Shown: piece after piece, positions 1 to 6,214 of the stretch | How the letters are laid out: each line of letters opens with the position of its first letter | Numbering within the stretch: the first letter of the stretch is position 1 | Origin: Pseudomonadota bacterium | GTDB lineage: Bacteria > Pseudomonadota > Gammaproteobacteria > Xanthomonadales > Xanthomonadaceae | Reading direction: 5' to 3' | Length of the DNA: 12,061 nt | Assembly (NCBI GenBank): GCA_023399815.1 | Contig: JAEWOJ010000147.1 | Span: 1 to 12,061 of the forward strand | Notes under the pieces: generated by a model | What the model was told of the DNA's origin: nothing | The model's input: the letters and a program-made list of their open reading frames with translations, nothing else | The model's database searches: none | Position numbers and translations under genes: made by a program

Positions 1-1
1 G

Positions 2-103
2 GGCAACGGCGCGCGCCGCGACAGCCAGCCGGCCGGTGCCCCGCGCCGCCGTCGTGGCGGCCGCGGGCGCGGCAATGCGCCGCGGCCGAGCAATGCGGTC
101 TGA
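2..103 (+). CDS. C-terminal fragment of a basic RGG-tailed protein, probably a DEAD-box RNA helicase
   Basis: Only the last 33 codons are in the window; the frame is open from position 2 and ends at a TGA at 101-103. The peptide is dominated by Arg, Gly, Pro, Asn and Ala, with a run of four arginines followed by RGG/RGRG and an ending of PRPSNAV. Low-complexity basic tails of this kind are common at the C-terminus of RhlE-type DEAD-box helicases in xanthomonads, where they help bind RNA. No catalytic motif lies in the window, so the helicase assignment is inference; other RNA-binding proteins with RGG tails fit equally well. A strong hairpin 22 bp downstream supports this being a real gene end. 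Confidence 0.6.
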   Translation, partial: GNGARRDSQPAGAPRRRRGGRGRGNAPRPSNAV

Positions 104-125
104 GTCGGCGTTGAACGCATGAACG

Positions 126-151
126 AAAACGGCCGCTGATGCGGCCGTTTT
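126..151 (+). terminator. Rho-independent terminator after the RGG-tailed gene
   Basis: An 11-bp perfect inverted repeat AAAACGGCCGC / GCGGCCGTTTT surrounds a TGAT loop. The plus-strand reading ends in four T residues, as expected for intrinsic termination of the gene stopping at 103. The A-tract on the other side makes it potentially bidirectional, which suits its place between convergent genes. Confidence 0.85.
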
Positions 152-187
152 CCTGAGGAACGTCGCCCGGAGATGGGGAGCCTCCCC

Positions 188-263
188 GCAGGTCGGGGGT
201 GTAACCTCGGCGAGGGTTGCCGTGAGGCACGTGCAAGGTGCCGGGGCCGCAACCCCGACCTGC
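188..263. other. Structured intergenic element with nested inverted repeats, unknown
   Basis: GCAGGTCGGGG (188-198) is perfectly complementary to CCCCGACCTGC (253-263). Inside, GGGTTGC (214-220) can pair with GCAACCC (249-255) and GGCAC (226-230) with GTGCC (238-242). The outer and second helices share bases 253-255, so they either compete or the outer helix shortens to 8 bp and the helices stack. A small hairpin GGGGA/TCCCC (175-187) abuts the left side. The region lies between convergent genes, so it is not a leader of either. It could be a composite repeat, a structured RNA or a termination structure; I do not recognise a known family. Confidence 0.4.
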
Positions 264-298
264 CCCTATCCGCTTCCGTGCCGTGGGCTTGCCAGCCA

Positions 299-319
299 GT
301 GCCGACCAACGGTCGGCAC
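299..319. repeat. SMAG/REP-like palindrome
   Basis: A 9-bp perfect stem GTGCCGACC / GGTCGGCAC with an AAC loop. Size and the TGCCG...CGGCA ends match the short palindromic repeats (SMAG type) scattered in Stenotrophomonas genomes. Here the GTAG head is replaced by CCAG. A second, better-matching copy lies at 384-406. Confidence 0.6.
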
Positions 320-383
320 CCACACAAAGCACTTACAGCACCCACAAACCCAGGCCTCCAACACCTCCAGCAACCGCCACCAG

Positions 384-406
384 GTAGTGCCGGCCGCTGG
401 CCGGCA
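384..406. repeat. SMAG (GTAG-headed) palindromic repeat
   Basis: The tetranucleotide GTAG (384-387) is followed directly by the stem TGCCGGCC / GGCCGGCA (388-395 and 399-406) around a GCT loop. A GTAG head plus a short palindrome defines the SMAG repeats of Stenotrophomonas maltophilia, members of the wider REP family thought to be moved by RAYT (REP-associated tyrosine) transposases. No RAYT gene is in the window. Confidence 0.7.
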
Positions 407-478
407 ACCGCTGGAATGCCAGGTGATGCGAGGCAGCCAATGGCCGGCGCGTAGTTCACCCCGCATCCGCCCTTCGGG

Positions 479-504
479 CACCTTCTCCCGAAAGGGAGAA
501 GGTG
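479..504 (-). terminator. Hairpin downstream of the heme-type receptor gene
   Basis: An 11-bp perfect stem CACCTTCTCCC / GGGAGAAGGTG encloses a GAAA tetraloop, 17 bp past the stop codon of the minus-strand receptor. No T-tract follows on the minus strand, so it is a weak candidate for intrinsic termination but a good 3'-end stabilising structure. The adjacent GCCCTTCGGGC-like sequence suggests it belongs to a dispersed intergenic repeat common in xanthomonads. Confidence 0.5.
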
Positions 505-521
505 GAGCCCATAGAAACAGC

Positions 522-2846
522 TCAGAACGTCCAGGTCAGGTTGACGCGGTAGTTGCGGCCCGGTTCGCTGTAGCGGCCGATGCCGTCCTCGGTGGCGTAG
601 CCGTAGAGGTAGAAGTCGCCGCGGGTGACGTTGCGGATGCGCGCCCACTGGTAGTAGCGCTCGTCGAACAGGTTGTAGATGCCGGCGTTGATCTTCAGGT
701 GGGCGTTGACCCGGTAGCTGCCGAACAGATCGAACACGGTGTAGGCATCGCTTAGGAACGGTTCGGCGGCCTGACCGAACACGTCGGCGGCGACGTTCAC
801 GTCCTTGCGCTTCTTGGCCAGCGTGTGGGTCAGGGTGCCGGTCAGGCGCAGGCGCTGGTCCAGTCCCTGCCAGCTCAGGCCGAGCACGCCGCGGTCCGGG
901 TTGATGCTGTCCAGCGGCTTGCCGTCCTTCAACTCGCCCTCGTTGTGCGAATACGCCGCGCGCAGCAGCCAGGCGTCGCCCAGCCGCCACAGGCCCTCAC
1001 CCTCCACGCCCTTGACGGTGACTTCGCCGGTGTTGAGCAGGACGGTGGTGGTGTAGCCGTTCACCGGGGCGCACGTCGCGCAGGTGCGGTACTGCGTGCC
1101 GGCATTGTTGAGCACGCGCGCGCTTTCGATGAAGTCGTCGTAGCGGTCGCGGAACACCGACAGGGACAGCCGCGAGCCCTCGCCTTCCCAGCGCCAGCCC
1201 AGTTCCAGGTTCAGGCTCTTCTCCGCTTCCAGGTCCGGGTTGGAGGCGCTGGTCGGCACGCTCACCACCTGGCCGGTCGCCACCTCGGTGATGCTGGTGG
1301 TGCTGGTCGGCGCGTACATCTCGCCGGTGGTCGGCGCGCGGAAGCCGCGGCCGGCCTGGAACCACGCGGTGTGGCCGGGCGCGAACAGGTAGCTGATGCC
1401 GGCCTGCCAGGTCGGCGAGGCGAAGCGCACCTTGCCGACGGTGCCGGTCTTGTCCTGGAAGGTCGGCCCCAGGTGCGGGGTGTAGTCGTGGCGGTCGTAG
1501 CGCGCGCCCAGGTTCAGCTGCAGGGCATCGTCGAGCAGGCCGATGCGGTCGCGCAGGTACAGGTTCCACGAGGCGGCGTCGGTGCGCGGCACCTGGCCGG
1601 GATCGACGGTGGCGGTATCCAGCACGCCGGCATTGTTCCAGCGGTAGTCGATGGCGCTGAAGTCGATCTCGCGGTTCTGCCACGCGGCGCCGTAGATCAG
1701 CGCATGCGCGCCAGCGCGCTTGTCCAGGTCCAGCGCGATGCGGTCGAGCACCTGCTCGGTGGAGCGGTCCTCGGCGCGCAGGCAGGTCAGCGCCAGCGTG
1801 CACGGCGTGGTGCGCGGGGTGACGGTGGGATTGGCCGAGCTGCCGCTGCCGGTGACCACGCGGGTGATGCCGCGGCTGTCGGTCTTCTGCCGGTCGGCCT
1901 GCGCCTCCAGGGTGTCGAACAGCGCGTTGCCAGCCTGCCAGACGTAGCGCAGGCCGTAGCGGTCGCGGCTGTTGCTGTCGTCGCCCCAGCGCTCCAGGTA
2001 GCCCGGCACGCTGACGCGGCTGAGGTTCTCGACCAGGTTGTCCACGCGGTTGCGTTCGTAGACCACGCCCAGCCGGTGCGCGGGATTGAGCACGAAATCG
2101 ACCTTGGCCAGCACATTGTCGCTGTCGTGGTCGACCGGGTCGGGCAGGCGGCGGGCGCTGCCGGTTTCCACCGCGGTGCTGTCGTACCAGCCCTCGGACT
2201 CGTGCGCCTTGCGCTTGGTATAGACCAGCATCGACTCGACGATGCCGGTGCGGTTGGCGACGGTGAACGCGCCGAGCCTCTCGTCGTTGTGGCCGGTGTA
2301 GCCGAGCTTGAGGCTGCCGAAGCTGTCGTTGCCGCTGGCCTTGAGGTAGTCGGCCGGGTCCTTGGTGGTGAAGGCCACGCCGCCGCCCAGCGAGCCGCTG
2401 CCGGCGGTGATGGAATCGGCGCCCTTGACCACTTCCACCTGCTTGAGCGTGTCGATGTCCACGCCGCCGCGGCCGGCGCGGAAGAACTCGTAGCTGCGCG
2501 CGGTCTCCAGCCCTTCGGCCATGCCCAGGCCGTCGATGGTCATGGCGATGCGGTCGCCTTCCATGCCGCGGATGTTGAAGCCGTTGTCGCCGAAGCGGCC
2601 CATGTCGGCGATGCTCACGCCGGGGATGTAGCGCACCAGGTCTTCCATGCTCTCGGCCATCTCATCGTCGAGTTCGGCGCGGCCGAGCACCTGCACGTTC
2701 TGGGTGGCCGAGCGCGCGTTCTTCTCGCGCGCGGCCTCCACTTTCACGGTGTCCAGGGTACGCGCGTCCGGCGCGGCGTCGGCATGGGCCAGCGGCGAGA
2801 GGCCGGACAGGATCGCCAGGGTCAACAGGGAAGGTACGGGTTTCAT
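522..2846 (-). CDS. TonB-dependent receptor, heme/hemoglobin/lactoferrin receptor group
   Basis: Predicted outer-membrane receptor of 774 aa importing an iron ligand, probably heme or a heme/iron protein ligand, powered by TonB-ExbBD. A signal peptide (about residues 1-24, MKPVPSLLTLAILSGLSPLAHA) is followed by a TonB-box-like LDTVKV (31-36), a plug (about 45-165, with IRGMEGDRI and VEVVKGADS) and a 22-strand barrel ending in the aromatic WTF. FRAP (502-505) and NPDL (536-539), motifs typical of heme receptors, are present. No histidine occurs between them, although the heme receptor HemR needs one there. Two cysteine pairs, C349/C355 and C589/C592 (CATC), fall in probable surface loops. The ATG at 2846 is preferred over an in-frame TTG at 2852 because GGAG lies 7 bases before the ATG. 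It is last in the minus-strand cluster, 119 bp after the ApbE gene. Substrate is inferred only. Confidence 0.9.
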   Translation of the reverse strand: MKPVPSLLTLAILSGLSPLAHADAAPDARTLDTVKVEAAREKNARSATQNVQVLGRAELDDEMAESMEDLVRYIPGVSIADMGRFGDNGFNIRGMEGDRIAMTIDGLGMAEGLETARSYEFFRAGRGGVDIDTLKQVEVVKGADSITAGSGSLGGGVAFTTKDPADYLKASGNDSFGSLKLGYTGHNDERLGAFTVANRTGIVESMLVYTKRKAHESEGWYDSTAVETGSARRLPDPVDHDSDNVLAKVDFVLNPAHRLGVVYERNRVDNLVENLSRVSVPGYLERWGDDSNSRDRYGLRYVWQAGNALFDTLEAQADRQKTDSRGITRVVTGSGSSANPTVTPRTTPCTLALTCLRAEDRSTEQVLDRIALDLDKRAGAHALIYGAAWQNREIDFSAIDYRWNNAGVLDTATVDPGQVPRTDAASWNLYLRDRIGLLDDALQLNLGARYDRHDYTPHLGPTFQDKTGTVGKVRFASPTWQAGISYLFAPGHTAWFQAGRGFRAPTTGEMYAPTSTTSITEVATGQVVSVPTSASNPDLEAEKSLNLELGWRWEGEGSRLSLSVFRDRYDDFIESARVLNNAGTQYRTCATCAPVNGYTTTVLLNTGEVTVKGVEGEGLWRLGDAWLLRAAYSHNEGELKDGKPLDSINPDRGVLGLSWQGLDQRLRLTGTLTHTLAKKRKDVNVAADVFGQAAEPFLSDAYTVFDLFGSYRVNAHLKINAGIYNLFDERYYQWARIRNVTRGDFYLYGYATEDGIGRYSEPGRNYRVNLTWTF

Positions 2847-2965
2847 GGTCAAGCTCCACAGGAGGAAGGGTCAAGGTTTCGCCGCGTAAGCGGCATGCCG
2901 TTCCTGGCTGCGAAGGCCGGGCATTGCCGGCGCGGTGCTGGGGGCGTTTGCGGGGAGGGGCGCCG
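2847..2965 (-). promoter_or_regulatory. 119-bp gap upstream of the receptor gene
   Basis: It contains the receptor ribosome binding site GGAG (near 2854-2857) and a small GCCGC-GTAA-GCGGC hairpin (2881-2894). I see no Fur box and no convincing -35/-10 pair, so the receptor is most simply read as the last gene of the transcript starting near 6176. An internal promoter or processing site cannot be excluded. Confidence 0.35.
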
Positions 2966-4438
2966 CTACGGCGCGTCGCCGCCGCGATGTGCGTGCAGCG
3001 CGCCGATCTCGTCGCCAGCGCGCGGCAGGTGCCGCGCCTGCCCGTCGGGTGCGTGCACCGCCAGGCTCAGGCGCTGGCGGCCGCCGTGTTCGCGCGCCGC
3101 CTCCAGTTCGATGCGGTATTCGCCCGGCGGGCAGGGTCGCCCCTGGTCGTCGCGTCCGTCCCAGGCCACCGAGTAGTGGCCGGGCTGCCGGGTGGGCCGG
3201 GCGATGCCATGCACGGCGGCCTCGTCGTCACGGCCATACAGGCGCCACCATTGCGGCAGTTCCTGCAGGTAGCGCGAGCGGTCGCCCAGCACCAGCAACT
3301 GCCGAACCGGGCTGCCGTCGGGCCGCGCGATCCACAGCGCCAGGTAGGGAGGGCGATAGCGCGCGACGTCCTGCAGGGGGATTTCGTAGTCGATGACCAG
3401 CGGTCGCGGCCATGCCGGTTGCGCCGCCACTCCGGCTTCCGCGGCCAGCAGGTGGTGCCAGCCACTGCTGGCGAAGCTCACGCCACGGTCGCTGACGACC
3501 AGCGCTTCCACGCCGGGCAGGCGTTCCACCCAGGCCAGGCCATCGCGGATCGGCATCACGCTCAGCGCCGTGGCCAGCGCATCGGCGGTGGCCGCGTCCG
3601 GCGCCACCACCGTGGCCGATGGCGGATAGGCCACGGGCCAGCCCTCCATCGGGTCGAGCAGGTGGCTGAACTGGCGCCGCCCCACCTGGAAGCCGCGGCT
3701 GTGGTGCCCGCTGGATGCGATCGCCTGCGAATGCAGTTGCAGAAATGCGCGCGGCGATGCGTTGTCGATCGGCGCCAGCGGATCGGCCACGCCGACGCGC
3801 CAGTCCTGCCCCGGTTCCGGCGCGCCCCAGTAGACGGCGTCGCCGCCGATATCCAGCGCGATGCCCAGCGCCTGCGGCGCTGCGTCGCGCGCCCGCCGCA
3901 GCGCGAGGTCGAGGACATGGCCCTTGGCCACGCCATCGACCTGCCATTGCAGGCCGGGCATCGGCGCCAGCGTCGCCGCCGTTACGTCCGGCTCCAGCTG
4001 CGCCAGCGCGCGCGCCTGCCGGCGCAGCTGCACGCGGTCCGGCAGCACGCCGGACGCGGCCGCCTGGCGCCATGCCTGCAGCGGGCCGCCGAGGCGGCAG
4101 CTGAAGACGCCCTCGCTGGCCTCGCGCCAGTGCTCGCACAACCCCAGCAGGCGCCGCAGGTCGGGCGACACCGGCATCGCGCTGGCGCTCTGGTTCAGGC
4201 GCGACAACTCGCTGTCCGCCCGCCATGTGCTGAACAACGCCTCCAGCCGCCCGATCTCGGCCATCGCCGCCGCATGCGCCGCCTCGGCCTGGGCCGGCGT
4301 GGCGCCAGCCACGCTCATCCGCAGCGAGGTGCCCAGCACCTGTTCGTGCTGGAACTGCTGCAGCGGCGCCGCGGCCAGCGCCTCGCCCAAGGCGAGCGCA
4401 AGGCCGAGCGCGGCCAGCCAGCGGAAGGGAAGCGACAT
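2966..4438 (-). CDS. ApbE-type FAD:protein FMN transferase fused to a C-terminal DUF2271 domain
   Basis: A 490-aa exported protein. ApbE enzymes use FAD and Mg2+ to attach FMN covalently to Thr/Ser of extracytoplasmic proteins. A signal peptide (1-24) precedes the ApbE domain (about 28-335), with LGTSLRMSVAG (35-45), STWRADSELSRLN (70-82), VDGVAKG (167-173), DIGGD (196-200), ASSG (241-244), HLLDP (259-263) and the metal-binding-type ATADALATAL (283-292). The DUF2271 domain (about 345-485) shows YEIP, RYRPPYLALWI, LPQWW and EAAREHGG. Stand-alone ApbE is about 330 aa, so the extra 150 residues are a real fusion. The ATG at 4438 starts a clean signal peptide; an upstream in-frame start at 4543 would overlap the preceding gene and bury it. 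It starts 16 bp after the EF-hand gene. Its flavinylation target is not evident here. ApbE and DUF2271 are known to co-occur in flavin-linked iron-uptake clusters. Confidence 0.88.
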   Translation of the reverse strand: MSLPFRWLAALGLALALGEALAAAPLQQFQHEQVLGTSLRMSVAGATPAQAEAAHAAAMAEIGRLEALFSTWRADSELSRLNQSASAMPVSPDLRRLLGLCEHWREASEGVFSCRLGGPLQAWRQAAASGVLPDRVQLRRQARALAQLEPDVTAATLAPMPGLQWQVDGVAKGHVLDLALRRARDAAPQALGIALDIGGDAVYWGAPEPGQDWRVGVADPLAPIDNASPRAFLQLHSQAIASSGHHSRGFQVGRRQFSHLLDPMEGWPVAYPPSATVVAPDAATADALATALSVMPIRDGLAWVERLPGVEALVVSDRGVSFASSGWHHLLAAEAGVAAQPAWPRPLVIDYEIPLQDVARYRPPYLALWIARPDGSPVRQLLVLGDRSRYLQELPQWWRLYGRDDEAAVHGIARPTRQPGHYSVAWDGRDDQGRPCPPGEYRIELEAAREHGGRQRLSLAVHAPDGQARHLPRAGDEIGALHAHRGGDAP

Positions 4439-4454
4439 GGCCGTGCTGCCGCGA

Positions 4455-5321
4455 TCAGGGCGTGGCGCGGCCATGCCCGGCCGCCACGGGCGCCGGTTCG
4501 GGATCGCGCGCGTCGACCACGCCATCGCCGTTGCTGTCGGCACGGTCGAACAGGCGCTTGCCGGAGACCTGGTACTCGGCGAAGGTCATGCGCCCGTCGT
4601 GGTCGGCATCCAGCGCCTTGAAGCGCACGCGCGCCTGCTGCGCGGCGGCCTCGCGCACGCTGGCGGTACGGCGGTCCAGGCGGTCCTCGAACTCGGCCAG
4701 GTAGTCCTCGAAGCCCAGCCGTCCCGTGCCGGCGCGGTCGGCCGCGGCGAACATCTCCGCCCGCACCTGGTCGAACTCGGCCCGGTCGATCCGGCCATCG
4801 CCGTTGCGGTCGTAGATTTCCAGCATCCCGGCCAGGCTGTGCGAGGTCGGCATGCGCAGCGGATCGCTGGAACGCGGCGGCGTCGCGCGCCTGGGCTCGC
4901 CCTCGGCGAGCAGCTTCTGGTAGCCGCCCCAGGTGCGCTCGCCGACCGCGTCGAATTCGGCGCGGCTCACCTGGCCGTCCTTGTCGGCATCCAGCGCATC
5001 GAAGCGGGTGCGGGTCTGCGCGACGTGGCCGCTGCGCGCCTTCTCCAGCCGCGCGTCGAGGCGGGCCAGGTACTCGCTGGCGTATTCGTCCTCGTCGACC
5101 ACGCCGTCGTGGTTCTCGTCGGTCTGCGCGTAGCGCTGCTGGCGGAACGCGACGAAGCGGTCCCAGCTGACGCTGCCGGTGCCGGCCTCGTCGAACTGTT
5201 CCAGGAAGGCCGCCACGGTCGGCGCGGGCTCCGGGCCGGTTGCCGGCGGGCGCTGCGCCTGGGCATGGGAAGCGAACGGAATCGCCAGCAGCAGCGACGC
5301 CGCGGGAAGGAATCTGCGCAT
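4455..5321 (-). CDS. Secreted EF-hand protein with seven calcium-binding-type loops
   Basis: A 288-aa protein with a signal peptide (about 1-22, cleavage near SHAQA), so probably periplasmic. It has seven EF-hand loops. Five are canonical DxDxDG-type, starting at residues 68 (DENHDG), 111 (DADKDG), 171 (DRNGDG), 238 (DADHDG) and 262 (DSNGDG). Two are degenerate with a DxAGTG core, at 44 and 195. The helices between them are long and charged. Such proteins bind Ca2+, but the partner is unknown. The start at 5321 is chosen over ATGs at 5327 and 5351 because GGAG sits 6 bases before it; GGAG directly abuts 5327. It lies 26 bp after the DUF4198 gene and 16 bp before the ApbE-DUF2271 gene, consistent with one operon. 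Its presence in an iron-regulated cluster is unusual. Confidence 0.87.
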   Translation of the reverse strand: MRRFLPAASLLLAIPFASHAQAQRPPATGPEPAPTVAAFLEQFDEAGTGSVSWDRFVAFRQQRYAQTDENHDGVVDEDEYASEYLARLDARLEKARSGHVAQTRTRFDALDADKDGQVSRAEFDAVGERTWGGYQKLLAEGEPRRATPPRSSDPLRMPTSHSLAGMLEIYDRNGDGRIDRAEFDQVRAEMFAAADRAGTGRLGFEDYLAEFEDRLDRRTASVREAAAQQARVRFKALDADHDGRMTFAEYQVSGKRLFDRADSNGDGVVDARDPEPAPVAAGHGRATP

Positions 5322-5347
5322 GGACATCTCCAGGGAAGGGCCGCGCC

Positions 5348-6139
5348 TCACGGCGTCAGCACGTGGAAGGCGAGCGTGTAGCTGTTGCTGTACTCAGGCA
5401 CCGGCGCACCGGCCGGCGCCGGGCTGCGATGGCGGGCCAGGGCGAGGAACGTGCCGGCCCGGGCGAGCTTCAGCCGCACGCGGCCGCTGGCATCGCTCTC
5501 CAGCGTCTCCACCGCCGGCGTGCGGTCGGACGTCCATACCGCCTCGGTCACCTCGACCTTCTGCGCTGGCAACGGCTTGCCGTCGTACTGCACGACGAAC
5601 TCGAAGTCCTCGCCCGCGTACAGGTCGCTCGGGTGGGTGACCGGCACGAATTCCAGCCCCTTGCCGCGCGCCGCCAAGGCGGCGCGGTCGGGCGCGCCGA
5701 CGCTGACGTAGGTCTCGGCCAGGGTCAGCGACTGGAAATCGGAAACGACCGTGGCGCCGCTCGGGATCTTCACCGCCGGGTCGCGCGTGCTTTCGCGCTT
5801 GCCGCCCAGCTCCCAGGTGCGGAACAACGCGCCGAGCCGCGGCCCGGTGCTGAAGCGATAGGTGCCCTTGCCCGCATCCAGCGTGTGCTCGACCACCGTC
5901 CGTGTGCGCAGGCGCTGCACCGTCTCCGCCGCGCGGGTCCTGCCGGACGGGTCGGTTACCACGAATTCGCTGTTGTCGAACGCCACTTCCGGCACGAAGA
6001 AGGCCTCGGCGAACGCGGCATCCAGGCTGACCGTGCCGCCTTCGCGGACGTCGAAGCTGGTGGGCGCGAGGAAGGGCGTATGCGCCGCCGCCGGCAGGGC
6101 GACGGCCGCCAGCAGCAGGGCGATGGAATGGATTCTCAT
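5348..6139 (-). CDS. Periplasmic DUF4198-family protein, first gene of the Fur-controlled cluster
   Basis: A 263-aa exported protein matching the DUF4198 family, in which some members are linked to metal uptake (NikM-like periplasmic domains); the biochemical role is not established. A signal peptide (1-19, ending PAAA) is followed by mature HTPFLAPTSFDV, so the first mature residue would be histidine, frequent in this family and potentially metal-binding. Two Ig-like beta-rich halves are visible: about 25-150, including TYRFSTGPR and ETYVSVGAP, and about 155-263, including the Ig-like core VTHPSDLYAGEDFEFVVQYDGKPL. An SGAT sequence at 127-130 resembles part of ApbE flavinylation motifs but lacks the usual upstream Asp. 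The start at 6139 is supported by the signal peptide and lies about 37 bases downstream of the predicted transcription start. It is the first of four co-directional genes. Confidence 0.87.
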   Translation of the reverse strand: MRIHSIALLLAAVALPAAAHTPFLAPTSFDVREGGTVSLDAAFAEAFFVPEVAFDNSEFVVTDPSGRTRAAETVQRLRTRTVVEHTLDAGKGTYRFSTGPRLGALFRTWELGGKRESTRDPAVKIPSGATVVSDFQSLTLAETYVSVGAPDRAALAARGKGLEFVPVTHPSDLYAGEDFEFVVQYDGKPLPAQKVEVTEAVWTSDRTPAVETLESDASGRVRLKLARAGTFLALARHRSPAPAGAPVPEYSNSYTLAFHVLTP

Positions 6140-6182
6140 GAACAGGTTCCGATGAACGGGGCGAATTCACCCCGGCTTCACC

Positions 6183-6210
6183 ATTCTATTTTATTGAGAA
6201 TCATTTTCAA
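6183..6210 (-). promoter_or_regulatory. Sigma70-type promoter of the iron cluster
   Basis: On the minus strand, TTGAAA (complement of 6205-6210, 5/6 match to TTGACA) is separated by 16 bp from TAGAAT (complement of 6183-6188, 5/6 match to TATAAT). Predicted start is near 6176, leaving a short leader of about 37 bases before the DUF4198 ATG. The Fur box overlaps the spacer and the -35 element. Confidence 0.75.
6195..6209. promoter_or_regulatory. Fur box
   Basis: TGAGAAT-C-ATTTTCA matches the 7-1-7 Fur consensus TGATAAT-N-ATTATCA with one change in each arm. Aligned to the classic 19-bp box (6190-6208), 14 of 19 positions agree. It covers the spacer and most of the -35 element of the minus-strand promoter, the usual position for iron-dependent repression by Fur-Fe2+. 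Confidence 0.8.
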
Positions 6211-6214
6211 ATAG

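Noticed and set aside
188..406. CRISPR array in the repeat-rich intergenic region
   Set aside because: The repeats are palindromes of different sequence and irregular spacing, with no regular direct repeat-spacer units and no cas genes.
222..755. A 177-codon plus-strand open frame starting in the convergent intergenic region
   Set aside because: It crosses the palindromic repeats and enters the receptor gene antisense. No ribosome binding site or recognisable domain.
825..3176. A 783-codon plus-strand open frame across the heme-type receptor
   Set aside because: It runs antisense to a receptor with full motifs, and its product is a low-complexity Ala/Val/Gly/Arg sequence typical of frame shadows in GC-rich DNA.
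2924..4621. A 565-codon plus-strand open frame across the ApbE-DUF2271 gene
   Set aside because: Antisense shadow with Arg/Ala/Gln-rich low complexity; the minus-strand gene has all family motifs.
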